Below, in pieces: positions 42,932 to 51,000 of a stretch of 64,000 nucleotides of DNA. The stretch spans positions 248,001 through 312,000 of the forward strand of contig NZ_FNNR01000007.1 in NCBI RefSeq assembly GCF_900106835.1. The letters run 5' to 3'. Under the pieces are notes generated by a model. The model was not told the origin of the DNA. It ran no database searches and was given only the letters and a program-made list of their open reading frames with translations. The translations under genes were made by a program, and so were the position numbers. Each line of letters opens with the position of its first letter. Within the stretch, counting starts at the first letter, position 1. The DNA comes from Arthrobacter sp. cf158 (GTDB taxonomy: Bacteria > Actinomycetota > Actinomycetes > Actinomycetales > Micrococcaceae).

Positions 42932-43642
42932 TTAGCTGAGGTGGTATTCCAGCGCGAGCCAGATACAGTCTGTGTCTGCCCGGTACTGGTGCCACGGGTA
43001 GGTGAAAGTACCCTCCCGCTCCAGACAGAACGGCACGGGGTTGGTATTGCCGGGGCTCAACAGCTGGTCCTCATAGAGGGACGCGTGGTCCTGAGATGTG
43101 AATTTCTGCATGCGTCCGAGACCGGAAATCTGGGTGTGGACCTCGATGAAGTCATGCCGGTTATGGATTCCGCAGTCGGTTCCTGCAGGGCTGAACCACA
43201 GATTAGCCTTCACAATGAAGGACTTCTCTCCCGGTGCCAGCCCGGGCTGACGCAGAACCAGGGCAGGGTCCAGCAGGACCGTCCCTACCGTGTCCTGCGA
43301 GGAGCGCAGCAGGACCGGCTGTCCGGTTTGGGCACCGTAGAAGTCGGACCACCCGAGGTCCCGTGCCAGCTGTTCCCCATTCTGGACCGTCTCCACGGAA
43401 AGCATGGCGAGCAGGGCCCCTGTTATGGAACCGCCGTGGAGAATCGTGGAGCTAAAGGCCGGTAATGCCGCTGACTGTCCGTGACCGACGAACGCGTCGC
43501 TGCCGGCAAGGTTCACCACGACGACGGGTCCTGTCACCTCGTACTGCTGCACGTCCCGCAGCACGACGGCGTGAGTCAACCCGCTGCTGAAGGACAGTTC
43601 TTCCAATAGGACAGTTCCCACAATTACCCCCAAGGTCATCAT
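42932..43642 (-). CDS. Cupin-like protein, first gene of the leftward operon
   Basis: 236 residues (ATG 43642 or 43639). Beta-rich, no signal, no clear family. Near the middle GIHNRHDFIEVHTQISG fits cupin motif 1 in its H(x)3E(x)6G spacing, with HxxH in place of HxH. The end TYPWHQYRADTDCIWLALEY offers a second-motif His. A metal site of His/His/Glu plus His is thus plausible. Together with the beta-propeller gene of the same operon, this would give the two halves of an aldos-2-ulose-dehydratase-type enzyme (inference). It is divergent from the esterase gene with a 181-base shared promoter. Confidence 0.65.
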   Translation of the reverse strand: MMTLGVIVGTVLLEELSFSSGLTHAVVLRDVQQYEVTGPVVVVNLAGSDAFVGHGQSAALPAFSSTILHGGSITGALLAMLSVETVQNGEQLARDLGWSDFYGAQTGQPVLLRSSQDTVGTVLLDPALVLRQPGLAPGEKSFIVKANLWFSPAGTDCGIHNRHDFIEVHTQISGLGRMQKFTSQDHASLYEDQLLSPGNTNPVPFCLEREGTFTYPWHQYRADTDCIWLALEYHLS

Positions 43643-43823
43643 TCAATCTCTGCGCACCTACGGATCGGCACAAAGAAGTGGAACGGTGCGAAACCTTCGC
43701 CAGGCCACAACACTGTCCCACTGGAGCAAGTATTGGCAGTGCCAGGCAAAGTTATCCACCCCCTGTCAGTGATAGGCAGAACAGGGACAGGCGCGGATCC
43801 TTCATGGCATGAAGGATGAAAGC
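43643..43823. promoter_or_regulatory. Divergent promoter of the two operons with two TGnCAGTGmyAGG motifs
   Basis: Copies TGGCAGTGCCAGG at 43734-43746 and TGTCAGTGATAGG at 43764-43776, exactly 30 bases apart, on the same strand. The second is followed by CAGAACAGG, echoing CGGGACAGG after the copy at 35228. The first differs from the 35228 copy in one of 13 bases. Probable XRE-regulator sites controlling both operons. Confidence 0.6.
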
Positions 43824-44663
43824 ATGACTTCAGATACTTCTGCGCTGCCCGGGGCCCCGCGCCTCCGCGAAAAACGGCCCACTGTGCCGTGGTCGGACCT
43901 CTTTGTGCAGGGGGCGGACGGTGCGGATATCCGGTTGCGCGTTTATGAAGCCGCGGCCCGCCCGTCCGTAACACTGGTGTGGGCGCATGGCGGCAGCTGG
44001 ACCCGCGGGTCCATTGAAGGTTGGCATGAAGCGTGCGCCGCTCTGGCCTCTCTTGGCACTGCAAGGATCATCAGCGTTGGCTACCGGCTCGCTCCCCGAT
44101 GGCTCCACCCCACCGCGGTGATGGACATCGCCGCAGCCACTCTCTGGGCACAGCAAAAGTACAGTCACCCGGTGCTGGTGGGCGGTGACAGCGCAGGTGG
44201 AACCCTGGCCGCGGGTGTCGCACTCTGGTTCCGGGACAATGGGCTGCCCCTTCACGGACAAGTCCTGGCCTATCCCCCGCTGGATCCCGAGTGCAGCGCA
44301 GCGTCTTACCGGCACAGCAGGTCCTTCCCGCCCCGATCACTGCTGCTGGATGCGTGGGGCGAGTACGCCGGCTCCGAAACCGACCTACGGGAACGGCTGT
44401 ACCTTTCGCCGTTGCACGCGGCCAGACTCACTGGGCTCTGTCCTGTTTCCCTCATAGTCGGCGCGGCTGACCCGGTGCGCGACGACGTCGAGCAATTCGC
44501 CCAGCGGTTGGCAGCATCGTCGGTCCCCGTGGACCTGGAAGTAAGCCCGGCCGTCGCCCACGGACACTTCCTGGACAGCTCCCCGGCGAACCCGGTCCAT
44601 CGGTGGATCCAAACCCGCCTGAGCCTCAAGAACAACCAACCAGCTACAACTGAAGGAGCATGA
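43824..44663 (+). CDS. Alpha/beta hydrolase, hormone-sensitive-lipase-type esterase
   Basis: 279 residues from ATG 43824, seven bases after AAGGA (ATG 43809 is in frame as well). It has the HSL-family oxyanion motif as AHGGSW, YRLAP, and the nucleophile elbow GGDSAGGTLAAG. Asp and His of the triad follow as VGAADPVRDD and VAHGHFLD. Cytoplasmic carboxylesterase or deacylase. First gene of the rightward operon; the next start lies one base past its stop. In the cluster it could remove or transfer an acyl group (inference). Confidence 0.9.
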   Translation: MTSDTSALPGAPRLREKRPTVPWSDLFVQGADGADIRLRVYEAAARPSVTLVWAHGGSWTRGSIEGWHEACAALASLGTARIISVGYRLAPRWLHPTAVMDIAAATLWAQQKYSHPVLVGGDSAGGTLAAGVALWFRDNGLPLHGQVLAYPPLDPECSAASYRHSRSFPPRSLLLDAWGEYAGSETDLRERLYLSPLHAARLTGLCPVSLIVGAADPVRDDVEQFAQRLAASSVPVDLEVSPAVAHGHFLDSSPANPVHRWIQTRLSLKNNQPATTEGA

Positions 44664-44664
44664 G

Positions 44665-45186
44665 ATGAGCACCACCACCAGCCCGGACGCCGCTTACACC
44701 AAGGCCCTGCTGCGGCACTTCGCTGACCTCCGCGATGGAACGCACGGAGAGGCCGTGAGCCGGCAGGACAAGGAAGCTCTCTTCCGCTCGGCAGTCGATC
44801 TGCTGGAACCCTACGCACGCCAGGCTCTGGATGAAGTCAATGATGTCCTCATGCTGGGCCAGGGCACCGTGGAGTCCTCAGGCATTGGCCGTTCACCGGA
44901 CACCGGGTTGATCTGCTCCTGGACGCTGGGGTGGGCCGAACAGCGCGCCGCCGGCATCCCACCGATCACCATTCACGCCTATTACGGACGCGGTTTCCAC
45001 CACCCCCACTTACGGGGCGGGACGGTCAAAGAATGGCCGCTGAACGTGTTTACCCCCGAACAGGCCGCACAGGAACTGCCGATCCTGCGCGCCATTGCGT
45101 CGGCCGAGATCCACAACCTCGTTTTCCTGGCCGATTACACGATCGTTCCGTCCTCCAAGCCCGGCACCACCACCTCGACGCGATGA
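44665..45186 (+). CDS. Unrecognised 173-residue protein in the cluster
   Basis: ATG 44665 follows GGAG by eight bases. Soluble, no signal. The N-terminal half is helical (AYTKALLRHFADLRDGTHG; LLEPYARQALDEVNDVLMLG). The second half holds aromatic and His-rich stretches: GLICSWTLGWAEQRAAG, ITIHAYYGRGFHHPHLRGG, KEWPLNVFTPEQA, ASAEIHNLVFLADY. The GRGFHHPHLRGG run could bind metal or phosphate. I do not recognise a family. Its start and stop overlap or abut both neighbours, and its stop overlaps the monooxygenase start by four bases, so its job must be linked to the cluster's pathway. Confidence 0.8.
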   Translation: MSTTTSPDAAYTKALLRHFADLRDGTHGEAVSRQDKEALFRSAVDLLEPYARQALDEVNDVLMLGQGTVESSGIGRSPDTGLICSWTLGWAEQRAAGIPPITIHAYYGRGFHHPHLRGGTVKEWPLNVFTPEQAAQELPILRAIASAEIHNLVFLADYTIVPSSKPGTTTSTR

Positions 45187-46208
45187 AGCTCTCAGTCCTC
45201 GACCAATCCCCCATCGCCGCCGGCCACAGCAAGGCCGGGGCACTGGGTGAAACCATTGCGTTGGCCCGTGCTGCGGAGGAAGCCGGCTACCACCGCTTCT
45301 GGCTCGCCGAACACCACGATTCCCCGGGCTTCGCCGGCACCACTCCCGCCCTCATGGCGATGGCCGTCCTGGATGCCACCACCAGGATCACTGTCGGCTC
45401 CGGCGGGGTCCTGCTGGGCCTGCATGAACCCTGGCAGGTTGCGGAGTCCTTCGACATCCTTGCGGCCCTCCATCCGGGCCGCGTGAACCTCGGCGTCGGC
45501 CGGGCCGGCAGCGGCGGTACGGGTTCCTTCAACGAGAAGATCATCGAACTGCATGCACGGCTTGGCCTGATGCCCGGAACGGAGGGCCGGGATGACCTGG
45601 ACATCTGGCTGCTGGGCGCCGGCACCGGCTCGGCGCCCCTGGCCGCCGCCACCGGAGCAGGATACGCCCATGCCCACTTCCTCAACACCGGAAGCGCCAG
45701 GACAGCCCTGGCGCACTACCGGGAGAACTTTCGTGCCGGTGCGGTACGGAAGCAACCGGAGGCGCTCCTTGCTGTGCGGGCCATCGCTGCCCACACCGAT
45801 GCCAAGGCACAGGAACTCGCCAACCCGGTGAGGCTCTGGAGGGCACGGAAAGACCTCGGCCTGGACGAACCCTTCCCCCTCACCACAGATCCTGCAGGGT
45901 GGTCCGCAGAGGAGCTTCGCCGGACTGAAAACAACGAAAGCCGGCTGATCGTCGGCGCCGCGGACGACGTTGCCCATCAACTCACCGTCCTGGCGGAAGA
46001 ACTGGGGGTCAATGAACTGATGATCAGCAGCCCTGTTCCCTCCCTGGAGGACCGCATCAGCTCCAACACGCTGATCGCCCGCGCCTTTGCCCGGCTTTCC
46101 CCTGGAGACACCGGTGGCCGGCCCGCCCAGGAAGGGGCAGCCGCCCAGGAAGGGGCAGCCGCCCAGGAAGGGGTTAGGAGTGCATCCCCTCGTTTCAGCC
46201 ATTCATGA
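45183..46208 (+). CDS. Luciferase-like (LLM) flavin-dependent monooxygenase
   Basis: 341 residues from ATG 45183. The TIM-barrel signature of the LLM class is clear: LSVLDQSPIAAGHS, GYHRFWLAEHHDSPGFAGTTP, ITVGSGGVLLGLHEPWQVAE, HPGRVNLGVGRAGSGG, and the C-terminal SRLIVGAADDVAHQL (bound flavin control). Members use FMNH2 and oxygen; a separate reductase is needed and is not in the window. The last ~25 codons are an 18-bp tandem repeat (AQEGAA) and probably not part of the fold. In-frame family end is expected near RLSPGD. Acts in the cytoplasm; substrate unknown. Confidence 0.92.
   Translation: MKLSVLDQSPIAAGHSKAGALGETIALARAAEEAGYHRFWLAEHHDSPGFAGTTPALMAMAVLDATTRITVGSGGVLLGLHEPWQVAESFDILAALHPGRVNLGVGRAGSGGTGSFNEKIIELHARLGLMPGTEGRDDLDIWLLGAGTGSAPLAAATGAGYAHAHFLNTGSARTALAHYRENFRAGAVRKQPEALLAVRAIAAHTDAKAQELANPVRLWRARKDLGLDEPFPLTTDPAGWSAEELRRTENNESRLIVGAADDVAHQLTVLAEELGVNELMISSPVPSLEDRISSNTLIARAFARLSPGDTGGRPAQEGAAAQEGAAAQEGVRSASPRFSHS
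46125..46175. repeat. 18-bp tandem repeat inside the monooxygenase gene end
   Basis: GCCCAGGAAGGGGCAGCC at 46125-46142 and 46143-46160, with a third partial copy to 46175. Each copy carries AGGAAGGGG, a ribosome-binding-like sequence; the last copy sits just ahead of the next start codon at 46180. Confidence 0.9.
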
Positions 46209-47061
46209 TGTAGCCAGGCACCACCCTGGCAAGGTGGCCCTTCGGTGGAATTGCCATGACTTCCCTTACGCGGCCGTGGACAGGCAGATCAACACCAAGG
46301 CCCTGGCCATGCAGCTCAAAGGCGTACGGGCGGGTGAACTCGTGGCATTTGCCGCAGCCCCGGGCCCGGACAGCCTGGTGGAATCCGCGGCGCTGTGGGC
46401 ACTGGGGGCTGCCGGGCTTCCGCTCCACTCAGGTGCCGAAGGAACGCTGCCTGCCCATGCGATCCTTGAGCAGGCTACCGGCTTCATGCACCCCGACGGC
46501 GACTACCTCAAGGCTGCCCCCGGGTCCGGAACCGCACCGTCTTTTCCCCCTGCCGTGTGGCTTCATGAAGAGCCTGCCGCCGGGCCAACTGCGGTGGATG
46601 TCCAGGAGTTCACAGCTGTTCTTGAGGGCGCTGAAAAGAGGTTCAGCCTCTCGACGCGCACCGTGCTTGGACTCAGCAGCTTGGTGCACCCGGGGTCCAT
46701 GATCGATGTGTGGGCGGTTCTGGCCGCGGGCGGGACGGTCGATCTGATCAACCACCACGAATCACTGACTGGAGACTGCCTCGGGCAGCATCTCCGCGAG
46801 ACCGAAGCGGACCTGCTGGTGGTCCCTTCGGCTCTTCCCCGGAGGCTCCGCGACGTTCCCGGTGCTGTCTTCGCTCAGTTCCGCGACGTCATGGTCCTTG
46901 AACCCTTCGACAGGGATTCCCGCACCACCCTGGCGGATGCTTTCCCATGCGCCATTTTTCATCACTGGGACCCCTCAACAGCTTTTGAGGACATGTCCGA
47001 TTACTGCCCGGCGGACTTTGTTGCCGGTACCAACCACCAACCAAAGGACTCCCATGCGTAA
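46180..47061 (+). CDS. Degenerate adenylate-forming (ANL) protein, N-domain only
   Basis: 293 residues from GTG 46180, inside the end of the monooxygenase gene (29-base overlap). The start HPLVSAIHDVARHHPGKVALRW, seen as IHDVARHHPGKVALRW, and YAAVDRQINTKALAMQLKG fit acyl-CoA synthetase N-domains. The later VLGLSSLVHPGSMIDVWAVL and LAAGGTVDLINH fit as well. The ATP-binding core TSGTTG-x-PK that should come just before is missing, and the C-terminal third (A8-A10, catalytic Lys) is absent. Full-length family members have ~500 residues. It is probably a non-adenylating binding protein or a decayed gene; the intact frame within an overlapping operon favours the first. Confidence 0.7.
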   Translation: MHPLVSAIHDVARHHPGKVALRWNCHDFPYAAVDRQINTKALAMQLKGVRAGELVAFAAAPGPDSLVESAALWALGAAGLPLHSGAEGTLPAHAILEQATGFMHPDGDYLKAAPGSGTAPSFPPAVWLHEEPAAGPTAVDVQEFTAVLEGAEKRFSLSTRTVLGLSSLVHPGSMIDVWAVLAAGGTVDLINHHESLTGDCLGQHLRETEADLLVVPSALPRRLRDVPGAVFAQFRDVMVLEPFDRDSRTTLADAFPCAIFHHWDPSTAFEDMSDYCPADFVAGTNHQPKDSHA

Positions 47062-47998
47062 GGCAGTCATCCCCGCTGCGGGGCTCGGAACGAGGTTCCT
47101 GCCGGCCACCAAGGCGATGCCCAAAGAGATGCTCCCCGTCGTAGACAAGCCCGCCATCCAGTTCGTCGTGGAAGAAGCAGTCCGGGCGGGTATTACTGAC
47201 GTTGTGATGATCACCGGGCGGAACAAGCGGGCTTTGGAGGATCACTTCGACCGCGAGCCCTTCCTGGAACAAACCCTGATAGCCAAGGGAGACCACACCA
47301 AATTGGCTGCCGTCCAGGAGTCCTCGTCGCTGGCGGATCTGCATTACCTGCGCCAAGGCGACCCGAAAGGATTGGGCCATGCCGTCCTGCGGGCGCGGGC
47401 ACACGTTGGCAATGAACCGTTCGCGGTGCTGCTCGGCGACGACCTCATCGATGAAAGGGACAGCATTCTGGACGACATGGCCCGGGTCCAGGAACGCACC
47501 GGGGGCTCAGTGGTGGCCTTGATGGAGGTGGAGCCGGAACAGATCAGTTCCTACGGCTGTGCCGACGTTGCCTCCAGCGACGTGGAGGGGGCCTTCAGGG
47601 TCCGCGGTCTCGTCGAAAAACCTGAACCCGACAACGCGCCGTCGAACCTTGCCATCATTGGCCGCTACGTTCTTCATCCACGGGTTTTTGAGGTACTTGA
47701 GCAAACGCCTCCGGGCCGTGGAGGGGAAATTCAGCTGACGGATGCCCTGCAAACCCTTGCGGTTTCCGACGGACCGGGCTCCGGAGTGTACGGGGTGGTG
47801 TTCCGTGGCCGGCGCTTCGATACGGGCGACAAGTTGAGCTATCTCAAGGCCGTGATGACGGTGGCTTTGGAACGCGAGGACACCGGGCCCGGGCTGCGTG
47901 CGTGGCTCCAGGAAAATGTTTGCCTCAGCGACGTGGACCAGCCGGAGGGCCTCCCCGCAGGAAGGACTCAATTCGTTCAAGAGCCGGCAGGTGCTTGA
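47054..47998 (+). CDS. galU: UTP-glucose-1-phosphate uridylyltransferase
   Basis: 314 residues from ATG 47054, overlapping the previous gene by eight bases (the frame stays open upstream to 46862 but is shadow). Signature GLGTRFLPATKAMPKEMLPV with the catalytic Arg/Lys, then VDKPAIQFVVEEAV, the nucleotide-binding FAVLLGDDLI, and VEKPEPDNAPSNLAIIGRYV (given in part). It makes UDP-glucose from UTP and glucose-1-phosphate. UDP-glucose feeds cell-wall glycans, trehalose and glycosylation. As the last gene of the rightward operon, it is probably a cluster copy next to a housekeeping one elsewhere (inference). Confidence 0.95.
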   Translation: MRKAVIPAAGLGTRFLPATKAMPKEMLPVVDKPAIQFVVEEAVRAGITDVVMITGRNKRALEDHFDREPFLEQTLIAKGDHTKLAAVQESSSLADLHYLRQGDPKGLGHAVLRARAHVGNEPFAVLLGDDLIDERDSILDDMARVQERTGGSVVALMEVEPEQISSYGCADVASSDVEGAFRVRGLVEKPEPDNAPSNLAIIGRYVLHPRVFEVLEQTPPGRGGEIQLTDALQTLAVSDGPGSGVYGVVFRGRRFDTGDKLSYLKAVMTVALEREDTGPGLRAWLQENVCLSDVDQPEGLPAGRTQFVQEPAGA

Positions 47999-48010
47999 CG
48001 GGTAAAGCAG

Positions 48011-48040
48011 AGTGGCCGGTGGGAAGCCCCACCGGCCACT
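48011..48040. terminator. Bidirectional terminator
   Basis: AGTGGCCGGTGGG (48011-48023) pairs perfectly with CCCACCGGCCACT (48028-48040), loop AAGC, between converging galU and subtilase genes. Confidence 0.85.
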
Positions 48041-48063
48041 GCCGTCACTACATCAAGAAAGCC

Positions 48064-51000
48064 TTAGCCGGCGTTGTTGCTTTGTACCGGCTCGTCAGCG
48101 CGGATCTTGCCGCGCGGTTTCTTGTCCTTCTTGTCCTTCTTGGGGTCTTCCTCGTCCGGGACCACTACGGCTCCGCCCGGGTTGACCAGGACGGTGACGA
48201 AGCTCGGCTCGCTGGTCCCTGCGAAGGTGAGGCGGCCGATGTAGGAACCCGGGGTCAGGTTCTTCCAGTTGAGCGTGATCTGGCCCGCCTTTCCGTTGGC
48301 CAGGCGGATCGGATTCGGCGTCACGGTGGCGTTGCCCTGGTTGGCACCCAGGACGGCAGCATCAACAGTGGCCTTGGTGGGCTGGTTGTTGGGGCTGGCG
48401 TAGAGGTTGGCGAAGACGTAGTAGTCGCCGGGTGCCGGGTTGGGAACGGACAGTGTCTCACTGGCCGAGGCCGTTGCGGCCGGCAACTGCTGGCCGGAGG
48501 GGGTGAGGACCAGCATGTCGAAGTCCGCGGCCTCGTTGGAGGAAATCACCGAGAACTTGGCAAGGGCGCTGCCCTCACCAACGGTCACCTTCTTCACGTA
48601 GTTGGACGCGTTGGTCTCGCCTGCGAAGGGACCCGGGACCAGTTCCACTGCCGAGGAATCAGCCTTGGACAGTCCGTCAACCGTGACACCGACGGGCAGG
48701 TTGGTGCCGGAGGTGATGTTGATGGTGGCGGAGCCGTTGGGCCCGGTTCCCGTGAACGCCAGGGCCTTGTCCGCAATGACGGACTGCGGCCGGACGGCGA
48801 TGGGCGAGGTGACTGTCTTGTTGGCGCCCTGCCAGCTCAGCGAACCCATGGCGAACTTGCCCAGGGCTGCGTTGTTGTTTTCGAACTGCACCTTGAACGT
48901 CTTCTTCTCTCCGGCTGCCCCGAAGTTCAGGACGGACGGGGTGACCTTGACGTTGACGCCGGGGACGTTGACTGAGGCGCGGTACAGGCCCGGGGTCAGT
49001 GCGGTGACCGTGCGGGTGACCTCGATCTTGCCGGCCAGGTTACCCAGCGCGAAGGAAGGTACGTTCATGTCGCGGGCAGCGGTGGTACCGAGCCCTTCGA
49101 TGCCCAGGTCCATGCCGGTGCCCTGGATGAACTTGAGGTAGTCCTCCGTGGTGGCGTCGTACACGAGCCCCGGGCTGAGGACCTTTGCGGGGTCAACCTG
49201 TCCGGCACCGGTGGCGAAGACATCCTTGTTGATGGCGCCGTTGGCCAGCTTGACCGGACCGGCGGTGGTCATCATGGCGGACTTCACGGTAGCCGGGGAC
49301 CACTGCGGGTTCTTGCCCAGGATCAGTGCGCCGAAACCGGCCACGTGCGGTGAGGCCATGGATGTTCCGGACAGGAAGCCGAAGTTGTCTCCACCGGTTC
49401 CGATCGGCGAAACACCCGCGAGGATTGCGACACCGGGAGCGGATACGTCGGGCTTCAACAGATCCGAGTCGGTAGCGAGCAGCGGTCCGCGGGAGGAGAA
49501 TCCAGCGATCTGGGGCTGCGCTTCAGCAGGCAGGCCCGTGGTGTCGCGGTTCAGCAGGGACACGGTGATGGCCGGGTTGGCCCCTACTTTGTCCTTGATG
49601 GTCTGCGTTGCTGGCGGGTTCACGTGGACCGTGGGGATGACGTGCTTGTCCGTGTCCAGCGAAGAATCCGTCAGGTTCACCAGGATCATGCCCACGCCAC
49701 CGCCGCGCAGGACCTCGGCGCTCTTGGCGGTACGGTCAACAACGCCGCGGTCACAGACCACAACCTTGCCGGCAACCTTGGCCGGATCCAGGGACCCGGG
49801 AGCACAGAGTGCCGCGTTGCCTTCACCGCTTGCAGCGTTGTTGGACAGCACGACGCCGGCCCCGCTCACCTCGCGGTTCATGATGGACGCTCCGCGGAAT
49901 TTGCTGCCGTCTGAGAATTCGACAGTACCCTGAAGCTCCTGCGAGAACGAGGTAGCGGCAACCGTGGTCAGCCACGGTGCTCCGTGGTTCACGGTGCTGG
50001 CGGTCGGCCCGGAGTTGCCGGCCGAGGTTGCCACGAAGATGCCGGCGGAAGCTGCCGAGAGGAACGCCAGGGAGACCGGATCCGTGGTGGACGTGGTGGA
50101 GCCTGAGATGGAGTAGTTCAGGACGTCCACGCCGTCCAGGATGGCCTGCTCAATAGCGTCCACGGAAGCTGAGCCGTAGCAGCCACCCGTGGCAGGATCG
50201 GTGTCTTCCCAGCAGACCTTGTACACGGAGAGCTTGGCGGCGGGAGCGATCCCGCTGGTGGTTCCGAAGCTGCGGCCGTCCACGACGGCGTCGACGTTGG
50301 CGTTGCCCGCCGCGGTGCTGGCCGTGTGGGTGCCGTGGCTGTCCACGTCAACGGGAGAGATGACTTCTTCCGGGGCACGGTTTTCCGGCGGGACTGTTTC
50401 CAGGAAGGCGTCGGCGAAGTAGTGGGTGCTGAGGACCTTGGAGTTGCAGGCGCTGCCGTCGTAGTCAGCGCCGGTATCGGTACCGGCCTGGCATTCGCCG
50501 ATGAACGTATCGCCATCGGCCTTCAGCATGGCGATCTTGCCGTCAGCGGTGCGGTAGGGAACGCCTACCTGGGGGTTGCCCACCAGCGGACCGACGGGCT
50601 CTCCCGCAAAGAACGGGTTGGAGGGGGTGTAGCCGGTGTCGATCACGCCAACAACGGTGCCCTTGCCGGCGTTGTCCTGCCCGCCGTATTGCGTGGCCCA
50701 GGTGCCGTTGGGGCCGCTGAGCTTGAGGAAGTCGGTGGTGGAGTAGTCCGGGGCGTACTGCGTGTCCGGCGCCACCATGAGGACCTTGGGATCCTTGGCC
50801 AGGTTAATGGCCTGGTCTGCGGTCAGGTTGGCACTGAAACCGTTGACTGCCGTGGTGAAGTCACGCTCGATCGTGATGTTTTCCTGTTTCGCGACCTCCT
50901 GCTGTTTCTGCTGCAGGTGCGATTGGTATTCCTTCACCTCGGCGCTGTCGGCGTCGAGCTTCTTGCCCTCCTCCGGCTTGGTAGGCGCGAGTCCCGCCGT

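Noticed and set aside
48064..48200. Sortase (LPxTG) anchor at the subtilase C-terminus
   Set aside because: The Lys/Asp-rich tail has neither LPxTG nor a membrane helix.
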